From positions 62,080,316 to 62,144,315 of the forward strand of contig CM075768.1 of NCBI GenBank assembly GCA_037974665.1: a stretch of 64,000 nt of DNA. The letters run 5' to 3'. This stretch comes from Ehretia macrophylla (taxonomy: Eukaryota; Streptophyta; Magnoliopsida; Boraginales; Ehretiaceae). A program made the translations under genes and the position numbers. The notes beneath the pieces were generated by a model. That model was not told where the DNA came from. It was given only the letters and a program-made list of their open reading frames with translations, and made no database searches. This document shows positions 26,141-38,800 of the stretch, piece after piece. Each line of letters starts with the position of its first letter. Within the stretch, counting starts at the first letter, position 1.

Positions 26141-26610
26141 GGCAAAGTGATGGCTTGCAAGTGCTTTAAGGGTTTGGTCAGCCTTGGGCAGTCCAAATTC
26201 TGATTTGTGTCATCAAAATGCTTCAATTTGAAATCCTTAGCATGGCCAAAGTGATATAGCCGAGAATAGTGTGCAAGTGGAAGGTTTTTTGATCATTTTT
26301 AATGCATTTTGGTGTCATAGTTTGTCTAGCATGCATATTTAATTTATGTTGTTCAAACCTTGTGCAAAAAAGCTTGATATGGTCGGCCAAGGCATTAAAG
26401 AATGCTGAATTTTTGTCAACTTTAAGCATTATTTAATTGTATCTTGAGAGTGCAAAAAGAATAATGCATAAAGAATAAGGAATGTTTTGTTTTTTGGTGA
26501 CTTTTTGTCTTCTAGTGAATTGAATTACGATTATTATATTGATAGTGGATTTTGTAGGATTGTTTTATAGTTGAGTGTTCCATGTAAGATGCTTTCTCAG
26601 TTAGCGTGAA

Positions 26611-26820
26611 GGCACGCTTTCTTAGGTCTAAGGCACGCACTACGAGGTAGGATACGAACTACGAGACGAATGCACGTTTTTCAAGTAAACGCACGTAACC
26701 CTATATGAATGCACGAAATTCAATGCAAGGCACAAAAAACTGAATACAATTCTCAAACCTAGGTCATGGCACGCAAATCTAGGTTAGGGCACGCAAAATG
26801 AGGTATCGCACGCAATTCGG
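26611..26820. repeat. Degenerate gcacg micro-repeat at the LTR 3' end
   Basis: The word gcacg, often gcacgcaa, recurs roughly every 18-30 bp, for example at 26612, 26632, 26769, 26789 and 26808. Similar aggt or ctaggt words lie between, forming a decayed short tandem repeat before the terminal CACA. Confidence 0.5.
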
Positions 26821-26834
26821 GGTCAAGCCTCACA

Positions 26835-26839
26835 CAGTG
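26835..26839. repeat. Right target-site duplication of the LTR
   Basis: cagtg immediately after the terminal CA. It differs from the left copy by one C-to-T change at a CpG. It is followed by aattcggctaagctg, which aligns with the satellite aagccggcttagctg, so the monomer continues exactly where it was split. Confidence 0.7.
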
Positions 26840-27545
26840 AATTCGGCTAAGCTGCCCCCATTGTAGAGCTCTCGGAGAGCTTTCCAACAGTATGCTGCGC
26901 GCCATGTAACTCCTTGCGGATCAAAAGTTATAGGACCCGGAGCAACGGAGACGTGGTCCTAAGCCCGATGCCCTCGGTTTGCGGGCCCAACCTCTACGTG
27001 AAGCGAAGCTGTCGTGCCCAAGGTGCCGTGGGATTCGGTAAAAGAAATGTAATGGATTAGGTTGTCATCCTTTTCGCGGCGCACGACATACGATCCGGGA
27101 TGAAAAAAAAGCGTAAAAGAAGAAAAGTGTCCCAAAACTGATGAAAATGATCGGTTTTCAACTCCGAGAACAGGCGCAACGAATCTGGCCTAGCTGACCC
27201 CATCGTAGAGCTCTCGGAGAGCTTTCCAACGGTAGGCTGCGCGCCGCGTAACACCTTGCGGATCAAAAGTTATGGGCTCCGGAGCGACAGAGACGTGGTC
27301 CCAAGCCCGATGCCCTCGGTTTGCGGGCCTAGCCTCTACGTGAAGCGAAGCAGACTTGCCCAAGGTGCCGTGGGATTTGGTTATAGAAATGCGATGGATT
27401 AGGTTGCCGTCCTTTTCGTGGCGCACAACGTACGATCCAGGACAAAAAAAAGCGCAAAAGAAGAAAAGTATCCCAAAACTGATGATAACGTTTGATTTTC
27501 AACTCCAATAACAGGCGTAGCAAAGCCGGCTTAGCTGCCCCCATT

Positions 27546-27802
27546 GTAGAGCTCTCGGAGAGCTTTCCAACGGTATGCTGCACGCCGCGTAACTCCTTGC
27601 CGATCAAAAGTAATGGGCTCTGGAGCGACGGAGACGTGGTCCCAAGTGCGATGGATTAGTTTGTCGTCCTTTTCGCGGCGCACAACGTACGATACGGGAT
27701 GAAAAATAGCGCAAAAGAAGAAAAGTGTCCCAAAATTGATAAAAATGTTCGATTTTTGGCTCCAATAACAGGCGCAGCGAAGCGAGCTTAGCTGCCCCCT
27801 TC
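27546..27802. repeat. Short satellite derivative 13
   Basis: First short derivative after the LTR, with the same junction and linked variants (gatgaaaaatagcg, gataaaaatgttcg). The insertion therefore split one continuous domain. Confidence 0.85.
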
Positions 27803-28487
27803 GTAGAGCTCTCGGAGAGCTTTCGAACGGTATGCTGCGCGCCGCGTAACTCCTTGCGGATCAAAAGTTATTGGCTTCGGAGCGACGGAGACGTGGTCCC
27901 AAGCCCGATGCCCTCGGTTTGCGGGCCCAGCCTCTTCGTGAAGCGAAGCTATCTTGCCCAAGGTACCTTGGGATTCGGTAATAGAAATGTGATGGATTAG
28001 GTTGTCGTACTTTTCGCGGCGCACGACGTGCGATTCGGGATAAAAAAAAAAAGCACAAACGAAGAAAAGTGTCCTGAAAGTGGTGATAACGTTCGATTTT
28101 TAACTCCGATAACAGGAGCAGCAAAGCTGGCTTAGCTGCCCCCATCGTAGAGCTCTCGGAGAGCTTGCCAACGGTATGTTGCGCGCCGCGTAACTCCTTG
28201 CGGATCAAAAGTTATGGGCTCCGGAGCGACGGAGACGTGGTCCTAAGCCCGATGGCCTCGGTTTGCGGGCCCAGCCTCTACGTGAAGCGATGCTGTCTTG
28301 CCCAAGGTGCAGTGGGATTCGGTAATAGAAATGTGATGGATTACGTTGTCGTTCTTTTCGCGGCGCATGACGTACGATCCGGGACAAAAAAAAGCGCAAA
28401 AGAAGAAAAGTGTCCCGAAACTGATGATAACTTTTGATTTTTAACTCCGATAACAGGCGCAGCAAAGCCGGCTTAGCTGCCCCCATC

Positions 28488-28744
28488 GTAGAGCTCACGG
28501 AGAGCTTTCCAACAGTATGCTGCGCGCCACATAACTCCTTGCGAATCAAAAGTAATGGGCTCCTGAACGACGAAGACGTAGTCCCAAGTGCGATGGATTA
28601 GCTTGTCGTCCTTTTCGCGGCGCACAGCGTACGATCCGGGATGAAAAACAGTGGAAAAGAAGAAAAGTGTCCCTAAACTGATAAAAATGTTCAATTTTTG
28701 GCTCCGATAACAGGCGCAGCGAAGCGAGCTTGGCTGCCCCCTTC
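28488..28744. repeat. Short satellite derivative 14
   Basis: Junction aagtgcgatggattagcttg; retains gatgaaaaacagtg and gataaaaatgttc. Confidence 0.85.
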
Positions 28745-29770
28745 GTAGAGCTGTCGGAGATCTTTCCAACGGTATACTGCGTGCTGCGTAACTCCTTGCG
28801 GATCAAAAGTTATGGGCACCGGAGCGACGGAGACGTGATCCCAAGCCCGATGCCCTCGGTTTGCGGGCCCAGCCTCTACGTGAAGCGAAGCTGTTTTGCC
28901 CAAGGTGCCGTGGGATTCGGTAATAGAAATGTGATGGATTAGGTTGTCGTCCTTTTTGCGGCGCACGACGTACGATTCGGGATAAAAAAAAAAGCGCAAA
29001 AGAAGAAAAGTGTCCCGAAACTGATGATAACGTTCGATTTTTAACTCCGATAACAGGTCCAGCAAAGCCGGCTTAGATGCCCCCATCGTAGAGCTCTCAG
29101 AGAGCTTTCCAACGATATGTTGCGCACCGCGTAACTCCTTGCGGATCAAAAGTTATGGGACCCGGAGCGACGGAGACGTGGTCCCAAGCCCGATGCCCTC
29201 GGTTTGTGGGCCCAGCCTCTACGTAAAGAGAAGCTGTCTTGCCCAAGGTACCATGGGATTCGGTAATAGAAATGTGATGGATTAGGTTGTCGTCCTTTTC
29301 GCGGCGGACGACGTATGATTCGGGACAAAAAAAAGCACAAAAGAAGAAAAGTGTCTTGAAACTGATAATAACGTTCGATTTTTAACTCCAATAACAGGCG
29401 CAGTAAAGCCGGCTTAGCTGCCCCCATCGTAGAGCTCTCAGAGAGCTTTCCTACGGTATGCTGTGTGCCGCGTAACACCTTGCGGATCAAAAGTTATGGG
29501 ACCCGGATCGATGGAGACGTGGTCCCAAGCCCGATGCCCTCGGTTTGTGGACCTAGCCTCTACGTAAAACGTAGCTATCTTGCCCAAGGTGCCATGGGAT
29601 TCGGTAACAGAAATGTGATGGATTAGGTTGTCGTCCTTTTTGCGGCGCACGACGCACGATCCGAGAAGAAAAAACAGCGCAAAAGAAGAAAAGTGTACGA
29701 AAACTGATGAAAACATTAGATTTTTGGCTCCGATAACAAGCGCAGCAAAGCGAGCTTGGCTGCCCCATTC

Positions 29771-30028
29771 GTAGAGTTGTCGGAGAGCTTTCCAACGGTA
29801 TGCTGCGTGCCGCGTAACTCCTTGCAGATCAAAAGTAATGGGCTCCGGAGCGACGGAGATGTGGTCCCAAGTTTGATGGATTAGGTTGTCGTCCTTTTCG
29901 TGGTGCACGACGTATGATCCGGGTTGAAAAAATAGCACAAAAGAAGAAAAGTGTCCAGAAACTGATGAAAACGTTCCATTTTTGGCTCCTATAAAAGGCC
30001 CAGCGAAGCCAGCTTAGTTGCCCCCATC
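29771..30028. repeat. Short satellite derivative 15, recombinant
   Basis: Junction aagtttgatggattaggttg. Downstream it carries full-monomer variants (ttaggttg, gatgaaaacgttcc) instead of ttagtttg and gataaaaatg, as expected if a crossover or conversion replaced the right half. Confidence 0.8.
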
Positions 30029-31051
30029 GTAGAGCTCTCGGAGAGCTTTCCAACGGTATGCTGCACGCCGCGTAACACCTTGCGGATCAAAAGTTATGGG
30101 CTCCGGAGCGACTGGGACGTGGTCCCAAGCCCGATGCCCTCGGTTTGCGGGCCCAACCTTTACGTGAAGCGAAGCTGGCTTGCCCAAGGTGCCTTGGGAT
30201 TCAGTAACAGAAATGTGATTGATTACGTTGTCGTCCTTTTCGCAATGGACGACGTACGATCTGGGACAAAAAAAATCGCAAAAGAAGAAAACTGCCCCAA
30301 AATTGATGAAAATGATCGATTTTTGGTTCCGATAACAGGCGCAGCGAAGCCGGGTTAGTTGCCCCAATCGTAGAGCTCTCAGAGAGCTTTCCAACGGTAT
30401 GCTGCGCGCCGCGTAACTCCTTACGGATCAAAAGTTATGGGCTCCGGAGCGACGGAGACGTGGTCCCAAACCCGATGCCCTCGGTTTGCGGGCCCAGCAA
30501 CTTCGTGAAGCGAAGCTGTATTGCCCAAGGTGCTGTGGGATTCGATAATAGAAATGTGATGGATTAGGTTGTTGTCCTTTTCGCGGCGGACGACGTACAA
30601 TCCGGGACAAAAAAAAGTACAAAATAAGAAAAGTGTCCCAAAACTGATGATGACGTTCAATTTTTAACTCCGATAACAGGTGCAACAAAGCCGGCTTAGC
30701 TGCCCCCATCGTAGATCTCTCGGAGAGCTTTCCAACGGTATGCTGCGCGCCGCGTAACTCTTGTTGATAAAAAGTTATGGGACCCGGAGCAACGGAGATG
30801 TCGTCCCAAGCCCCAGGCCCTCGCTTTGCAGGCCCAGCCTCTACGCAAAGCGAAGCTGTCTTGCTCAAGGAGCCGTGGGATTCGCTAATAGAAATGTGAT
30901 GGATTAGGTTGTCGTCCTTTTCGCGGCGCACGACGTACGATCCGAGAAGAAAAAACAGCGCAAAAGAAGAAAAGTGTCCCAAAACTGATGAAAACATTCG
31001 ATTTTTGGCTCCGATAAAAGGCGCAGCAAAGCGAGCTTGGCTGCCCCCTTC

Positions 31052-31308
31052 GTAGAGCTGTCGGAGAGCTTTCCAACGGTATGCTGCGCTCCGCGTAACT
31101 CCTTGCGGATCAAAAGTAATGGGCTCCGGAGCGACGGAGATGTGGTCCCAAGTGTGATGGATTAGTTTGTCGTCCTTTTCACGGTGCACGACGTACAATC
31201 CGAGATGAAAAATAGCGCGAAAGAAGAAAAGTGTCCCAAAACTAATGAAAACATTCGATTTTTAGCTCCGATAAAAGGCGCAGCAAAGCGAGCTTGGCTG
31301 CCCCCATC
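31052..31308. repeat. Short satellite derivative 16
   Basis: Junction aagtgtgatggattagtttg, with a downstream taatgaaaacattc of full-monomer type. A second likely recombinant. Confidence 0.8.
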
Positions 31309-31989
31309 GTAAAGCTCTCGGAGAGTGTTCCAACGGTATGCTGCGTGCCAAGTAAATCCTTGCCGATCAAAAGTTATGGGCTCAGAATCGACGGAGACGT
31401 TGTCCCAAGCCCGATGCCCTCGGTTTGCTGGCCCAGCCTCTACGTGAAGCGAAGCTGTCTTGCCTAACGTGCCGTGGGATTCGGTAATAGAAATGTGATG
31501 GATTAGGTTGTTGTCCTTTTCGCAGCGGACGACATACGATCCGGGACAAAAAAAAGAGCAAAAGAAGAAAAGAGTCCCGAAACTGATGATAATGTTCGAT
31601 TTTTAACTCCGATAACAGGCGCAGCAAAGCCGGCTTAGCTGCCCCCATCGTAGAGCTCTAGGAGCTTTCTAACGGTATGCTGCACGCCGCGTAACACCTT
31701 GCAGATCAAAAGTTATGGGACCCGGAGCGACGGAGACGTGGTCCTAAGCCCGATGCCCTCGGTTTACGGGCCCAGCCTCTACGTAAAGAGAAGCTGTCTT
31801 GCCCAAGGTGCAGTGGGATTCGGTATTAGAAATGTGATGGACTAGGTTGTCGTCCTTTTCGAGGCGCACGACGTACGATCCGTGAAGAAAAAACAGAGCA
31901 AAAGAAGAAAAGTATCCCGAAACTGATGAAAACATTAGATTTTTGGCTCCGATAACAGGTGCAGCAAAGCGGGCTTGGCTGCCCCCTTC

Positions 31990-32246
31990 GTAAAGCTCTC
32001 GAAGAGCTTTCCAACGGTATGCTGATCCCCGCGTAACTCCTTGCGGATCAAAAGTAATGGGCTCCGGAGCGACGGAGACATTGTCCCAAGTGCGATAGAT
32101 TAGTTTGTCGTCCTTTTCGCGGCGCACGACGTACGATCCGGAATGAAAAACAGCGCAAAAGAAGAAAAGTGTCCCGAAACTAATAAAAATGTTCGATTTT
32201 TGGCTCCAATAACAGGCGCTGTGAAGCGAGCTTAGCTACCCCCTTC
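31990..32246. repeat. Short satellite derivative 17
   Basis: Junction aagtgcgatagattag, with a G-to-A change shared only with derivative 18, so the two are sister copies. Confidence 0.85.
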
Positions 32247-32588
32247 GTAGAGCTCTCAGAGAGCTTTCCAACGGTATGCTGCGCGCCGCGTAACACCTTA
32301 CGGATCAAAAGTTATGGGACCCGGAGCAACGGAGACGTGGTCCCAAGCCCGATGCCCTCGGTTTGCGGGCCCAGCCTCTACGTAAAGAGAAGCTATCTTG
32401 CCCAAGGTGCCGTGGGATTCGGTAATAGAAATGTGATGGACTAGGTTGTCGTCCTTTTTGCGGCGCACGACATATGATCCGCGAAGAAAAAACAGTGCAA
32501 AAGAAGAAAAGTGTCCCGAAACTGATGAAAACATTCAATTTTTGGCTCCGATAACAGGTGCAACAAAGCGGGCTTGGCTGCCCCCTTC

Positions 32589-32845
32589 GTAAAGCTCTCG
32601 GAGAGCTTTCCAACGGTATGCTGCGCGCCACGTAACTCCTTGCGGATCAAAAGTAATGGGCTTCGGAGCGACGGAGACGTTGTCCCAAGTGCGATAGATT
32701 AGTTTGTCGTCCTTTTCGCGGCGCACGACGTACGATCTGGAACGAAAAATAGCGCAAAAGAAGAAAAGTGTCCCGAAACTAATAAAAATGTTCAATTTTT
32801 GGCTCCGATAACAGGCACTGTTAAGCGAGCTTAACTACCCCCTTC
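32589..32845. repeat. Short satellite derivative 18 (last one)
   Basis: Same gatagattag variant as derivative 17, one full monomer downstream. I find no further 84-bp-deletion monomer from here to 64000. Confidence 0.85.
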
Positions 32846-35800
32846 GTAGAGCTCTCGGAGAGCTTTCCAACTGTATGCTGCGTGCCACGTAACACCTTGC
32901 GGATCAAAAGTTATGGGTTCCGGAACGACAGAGACGTGGTCCCAAGCCCAATGCCCTCGGTTTGCAGGCCTAACCTCTACGTGAAGCGAAGCTGTCTTGC
33001 ACTAGGTGCCGTGGGATTGGATAATAGAAATGTTATGGATTAGGTTATCATCCTATTCGCGGCGGACGACGTACGATCCGGCACAAAAAAAAGCGCAAAA
33101 GAATAAAAGTGTCCCGAAACTGATGATAACGTTTGTTTTTTAACTCCGATAAAAGGCGCAGCAACGCCGGTTTATTTGCCACATCGCAGGGCTCTCGGAG
33201 AGCTTTCCAACGGTATGCTGCGCGCAGCGTAACTCCCTGCGGATCAAAAGTTATGGGCTCCGGAGCGACGGAGAAGTGGTCCCAAGCCTGATGCCCACGG
33301 TTTGCGGGCCCAGCCTATACATGAATCGAATCTGTCTTGCCCAAGGTGCCATGGAATTTCGGAAATAGAAATGTGATGGATTAGGTTGTCGTCCTTTTCG
33401 CCGTGCACAACGTACGATTCGGGACAAAAAAAAAGCGCAAATGAAGAAAAGTGTCCCGAAACAGATGAAAACGTTCAATTTTTAGCTCCGATAACAGGCG
33501 TAGCGAAGCGAGGTTCGCTTCCCCCATAGTAGAGCTCTCGGAGAGCTTTCCAACAGTATGCTGCGCGCCGCGTAACTCCTTACAGATCAAAAGTTATGGG
33601 CTCCGGAGCGACGGAGACGTGGTCCCAAGCCCGATGCCCTCGATTTACGGGCATAGCCTCTACGTGAAGTGAAGCTGTCGTGCCCAAGGTGCCGTGGGAT
33701 TTGGTAACATAAATGTGATGGATTAGGTTGTCGTCCTTTTCGCGGCGCAAGACGTACGATCCGGGATGAAAAAAAAGCAAAAAATAAGAAAAGTGTCCTG
33801 AAATTGATGAAAAAGTTCAATTTTTGTCTCCGATAACAGGCCCCGCGAAGCCTGCTTAGCTGCCCCCATCGTGGATCTCTCGGAGAGCTGTCCAATGGTA
33901 TGCTGCGCGCTGCGTAACACCTTGCGGGTCAAAAGTTATGGGCTCCGGAGCGACAGAGACTTGGTCCCAAGCCCGATTCCCTCGGTTTGCGGGCCCAGCC
34001 TCTACGTGAAGCGAAGCTGTCTTGCCCATGGTGCCGTGTGCTTCGGTAATAAAAATGTGATGGATTAGGTTGTCGTCCTTTTCGCGGCGCACGACGTACG
34101 ATCCGGGATGAAAAAAAGCGTAAAAGAAGAAAAGTGTCCCAAAATTGATGAAAACGTTCGATTTTTGGCTCCGTTAATAGGCGCAGCAACGAGAGCTTGG
34201 CTGCCTGCATCGTAGAGCTCTCGAAGAGCTTTCCAACAGTATGCAGCGCGCCGCGTAACTCCTTGCGGATCAAAAGTTATGGGCTCCGGAGCGATGGAGA
34301 CGTGGTCCCAAGCTCGATGCCCTCGGTTTGCGGGCCCAGCCTCTACGTGGAGCGAAGCTATCTTTCCCAAGGTGCCGTGGGATTCGGTAATAGAAATGTG
34401 ATGGATTAAGTAGTTGTCCTTTTTGCGGAGCACGACGTACGATCCGGGACGAAAAAAAAGCGCAAAAGAAGAAAAGTGTCCCAAAATTGATGAAAACGTT
34501 CGATTTTTGGCTCCGATAATAGGCGCAGCGAAGCCAGCTTAGCAGCCCCCATCGCATATCTCTCAGAGAGCTTTCCAACGGTATGCTGGGTGCCTGTAAC
34601 TCCTTTCGGATCAAAAGTTATGGGCTCCAGAGCGATGGAGACGAGTTCCCAAGCCCGAAGCCCTCGGTTTGCGTGCCCAGCCTCTACGTGTAGCGAAGCT
34701 GTCTTGCCCAAGGTGCTGTGGGATTCGGTAATAGAAATGTGATGTATTAGGTTGTCGTCCTTTTTGCGGCGCACGACGTACGATCCGGGATGAAAAAACA
34801 GCGTAAAAGAAGAATTGTGTCCCGAAACTGATGAAAACGTTCAATTTTTGTCTCCTATAACAGGCGCAGTGAAGCTAGGTTCGCTTCCCCCATCGTAGAG
34901 CTCTCGGAGAGCTTTCCAACGGTATGCTGCGCGCCGCGTAACTCCTCACAGATCAAAAGTTATGGGCTCCGGAGCGACGGAGACGTGGTCCCAAGCCCGA
35001 TGCCCTCGGTTTACGGGCCCAACCTCTACGTGAAGCGAAGCTATCTTGCCCAAGGTAACGTACGATTCGGTAATAGAAATGTCATGGATTAGGTTGTCGT
35101 CCTTTTCGCAGCGCATGACGTACGATCCGGGATGAAAAAATAGCACAAAAGAAGAAAAGTGTCTCAAAACTGATGAAAACATTCGATTTTTGGCTCCGAT
35201 AACAGGCGCAGCGAAGCCTGCTTCCCTGTCCCCATCGTAGAGCTCTCGGAGAGCATTTCAATGGTTTGCTGCGCGCCGCGTAGCACCTTACGGATCAAAA
35301 ATTATGGGCTCCGGAGCGACAGAGACGTGGTTCCAAGCCTGAAGCCCTCGGTTTGCTGGCCCAGCCTCTACATGAAGCGAAGCTGTCTTGCCCATGGTGC
35401 CGTGTGATTCGGTAATATAAATGTGATGGATTAGGTTGTCGTCCTTTTCGCGGCGCACGACGTACGATCCGGGATGAAAAATAATCGCAAAAGAAGAAAA
35501 GTGTCCCAAAACTTATGAAAACGTTCAATTTTTGGCTCTGATAATAGGCGCAGCAAAGCGAGCTTGGCTGCCCCCATCGTAGAGTTCTCGGAGAGTGTTC
35601 CAACGGTATGCAGCGTGCCACGTAAATCCTTGCCGATAAAAAGTTATGGGCTCCGTAGCGAGGGAAACGTGGTCCCAAGCCCGATGCCTTCGGTTTGCGG
35701 GCCCAGCCTCTACGTGAAGCGAAGCAGTCTTGCCCAAGGTGCCGTGGGATTCGGTAATAGAAATGTGATGGATTAGGTTGCCGTCCTTTTCGTGGCGCAC

Positions 35801-38800
35801 AACGTACGATCCAGGACAAAAAAATTGCAAAAGAAGAAAAGTGTCCCGAAATTGATGAAAAAGTTCGATTTCTAGCTCCGATAACAGGCCCAGCGAAGCC
35901 AGCTTAGCTGCCCCCATCGTAGAGCTCTCTGAGAGCTTTCCAACGGTATGCTACGCACCGCGTAACACCTTGCAGATCAAAAGTTATGGGCTCCGGAGCG
36001 ACGGAGACGTGTAAACAAGCCCGATGCCCTCGATTTGCGTGCCCAGCCTATACGTTTAGCGAAGCTGTCTTGCCCAAGGTGCTGTGGGATTCGGTAATAG
36101 AAATGTGATGGATTAGGTTGTCGTCCTTTTTGCGGCGTACGACGTACGATCCGGGATGAAAAAATAGCGTAAAAGAAGAATTGTGTCCGCAAACTGATGA
36201 AAATGTTCAATTTTTGTCTCCTATAACAGGCGCAGCAAAGCTAGGTTCGCTTCCCCCATCGTCGAGCTCTCGGAGAGCTTTCCAACGGCATGCTGCGCGC
36301 CGGGTAACTCCTTATGGATCAAAAGTTATGGGCTCCGTAGCGAGGGAAACGTGGTCCCAAGCCCGATGCCTTCGGTTTGCGGGCCCAGCCTCTACGTGAA
36401 GCGAAGCTGTCTTGCTTGTGGTGCCGTGGGATTTGGTAATAGAAATGTGATGGATTAGGTTGTCATCCTTTTCACGGCGCACGACATACGATCCGGGATG
36501 AAAAAAAAGCGTAAAAAGCGAAAGTGTCCCAAAACTAATGAAAACGTTCAATTTTTGGCTCCGATAATAGGAGCAGCGAAGCCAGCTTAGCTACGCCCAT
36601 GGTAGAGCTCTCGGAGAGATTTCCAACGGTATGCTGCGCGCAGCGTAACTCCTTACGGATCAAAAGTTATGGGCGCTGGAGCGACGGAGACGTGGTCCCA
36701 AGTCCGATGCCCTCGGTTTGCGGGCCCAGCCTCTACGTGAAGCGAAGCTGTCTTGTCCATGGTGCCGTGGGATTAGGTAATAGAGATGTGATGGATTAGG
36801 TTGTCATCCTTTTCGCGGCGCACGACGTACGATCCGGGATGAAAAAAAATTGCAAAAGAAGAAAAGTGTCCCGAAACTAGTGAAAACGTTCGATTTTTGG
36901 CTCCGATAACAGTGGCAGCGAGTCTAGGTTCGCTTCCCCCCTCGTAGAGCTCTCGGAGAGCATTCCAACGGTATGCTGAGAGCCGCGTAAATCCTTACGG
37001 ATCAAAAGTTATGGGCTCCGGAGCGACGGAGACGTGGTCCCAAGCCCGATACCCTATGTTTGCGGGCCCAGCCTCTACGTGAAGTGAAGCTGTCTTGCCC
37101 AAGGTGCCGTGGGATTCGGTAATAGAAATGTGATGGATTAGGTTGTCGTCCTTTTCGCGGGGCACGACGGACGACCCGGGATGAAAAAAAAGCGCAAAAG
37201 AAGAAAAGTGTCCCAAAAATGATTAAAACGTTCAATTTTTGGCTCCGATAACAGGTGCAGCTAAGCTAGCTTGGCTGCCCCGATCGTAGAGCTCTCGGAG
37301 AGCTTTCCAACGGTATGCTGCGCGCCGCGTAACTCCTTGCGGATCAAAAGTTATGGGCTCCGGAGCGATGGAGACGTGGTTCTACGCCCGATGCCCTCGG
37401 TTTGCGGGCCCAGCCTCTACGTAAAATGAAACTATCTTGCCCAAAGTGCTGTAGGATTCGTTAATAGAAATGTGATGGATTAGGTTGTAGTCCTTTTTGC
37501 GGTGCACGACGTACGATCCGGGATAAAAAAAAAAAGCAAAAATGAAGAAAAGTGTCCCGAAACTGATGAAAACGTTTGATTTTTTGCTCTGATAACAGGC
37601 GCAGCGAAGCCAACTTAGCTATCCCCATCGTAGAGCTCTCGGAGAGTTTTCTAATGGTATGCTACGCCCCGCGTAACTCCTTGCAGATCAAAAGTTATGG
37701 GCTCCGGAGCGACAGAGACGTGGTCCCAAGCCCGATGCCCCCGGTTTGCTGGCCTAGCATCTACGTGAAGCGAAGCTATCTTGCCCAAGGTGCCGTGGGA
37801 TTCAGAAATAGAAATGTGATGGATTAGGTTGTCGTCCTTTTTGAGGCGCACGATGTACGATCCGGGACGAAAAAGCAGCTCAAAAGAAGAAAAGTGTCCC
37901 AAAACTGATGAAAACGTTCAATTTTTGCTCCAATAACAGCTGCAGGAAAGCCAGCTTAGCTGTCCCCATCGTAGAGCTCTGGGAGTGCTTTCCAACGGTA
38001 TGATGCGAGCAGCGTAACTCCTTGCGGATCAAAAGTTATGGGCTCCGGAGCGACGGAGACGTGGTCCCAAGCCCGATGCCCTCAGTTTCCGGGCCCAGCC
38101 TCTACGTGAAGCGAAGCAGTCTTGCCCAAGGTGCCATGGGATTCGTTAATAGAAATGTGAAGGATTAGGTTGTAGTCCTTTTCGCGGCGCACGACGTACG
38201 ATTTGGAACCAAAAAAAAGCGCAAAAGAAGAAAAGTGTCACGAAACTGATAAAAACATTCGATTTTTGGCTCCGATAATAGGTACAGCAAAGCTAGCTTT
38301 GCTGCCCCCATCGTAGTGCCCTCGGAGAGCTTTCCAACGGTATGCTGCGAGCCGCGTAACTCCTTGCGGATCAAAAATTATGGGACCCAGAGCGACGGAG
38401 ACGTGGTCCCAAGCCCGATGCACTCGGTTTGTGGGCCCAGCCTCTACGTGAAGCGAAGCTGTCTTGCCCAAGGTGCCGTGGGATTCGGTAATAGAAATGT
38501 GATGGATTAGGTTGTCTTCCTTTTCGCGACGCACAACGTACGATCCAGGACAAAAAAGCGCAAAAGAAGAAAAGTGTCCCGAAACTGATGAAAACATTCA
38601 ATTTTAGGATCCAAAAATAGGCCAACGAAGCAAGTTTAGCTACCCCCATCGTAGAGCTCTCGGAGAGCTTTCCAATGGTATGCTGTGCGCTGCGTAACTC
38701 CTTACGGATTAAAAGTTATGGGCACCGGAGTGACGGAGACTTGGCCCCAAGCCCCATGCCCTCAGTTTGCGGGCCCAGCCTCTACGTGAAGCCAAGTTGT

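Larger units (their letters stand above)
23263..26834. mobile_element. Solo LTR of a large plant LTR retrotransposon
   Basis: Non-satellite insert of 3572 bp. It begins TGTCATGCC and ends GCCTCACA, the TG...CA ends of an LTR. It is flanked by cagcg (23258-23262) and cagtg (26835-26839), a 5-bp target-site duplication with one mismatch. Removing the insert and one duplication restores a continuous monomer of about 341-343 bp. The ends are also imperfectly inverse-complementary (TGTCATGCCGCAACCCGG against TGTGAGGCTTGACCCCGA read from the other end), a feature I associate with long Ty3/gypsy LTRs. I find no second copy of the terminal sequence inside, no primer-binding or polypurine pair separating two LTRs, and no gag or pol motif, so a solo LTR left by LTR-LTR recombination fits best. 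The length suits the long-LTR Tekay/Del-type chromoviruses, but that lineage call is weak. Alternatives are a non-autonomous element or an LTR carrying its own nested insertion. No open frame here resembles a known protein. Confidence 0.75.
31990..32845. repeat. Dimeric higher-order repeat, block 4
   Basis: Landmarks at 31990, 32247, 32589 and 32846. Both short units share gatagattag and are followed by aggcgctgtgaagcg or aggcactgttaagcg. Confidence 0.75.

Noticed and set aside
23263..26834. A gene or exons within the non-satellite insert
   Set aside because: Open frames there are under 75 codons, AT-rich and unlike any protein I know. The ends and duplication explain the segment as an LTR.
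23263..26834. DNA transposon with terminal inverted repeats
   Set aside because: The inverted similarity of the ends is imperfect and short. The 5-bp duplication with TG...CA termini fits an LTR better than hAT (8 bp) or CACTA (3 bp) elements.
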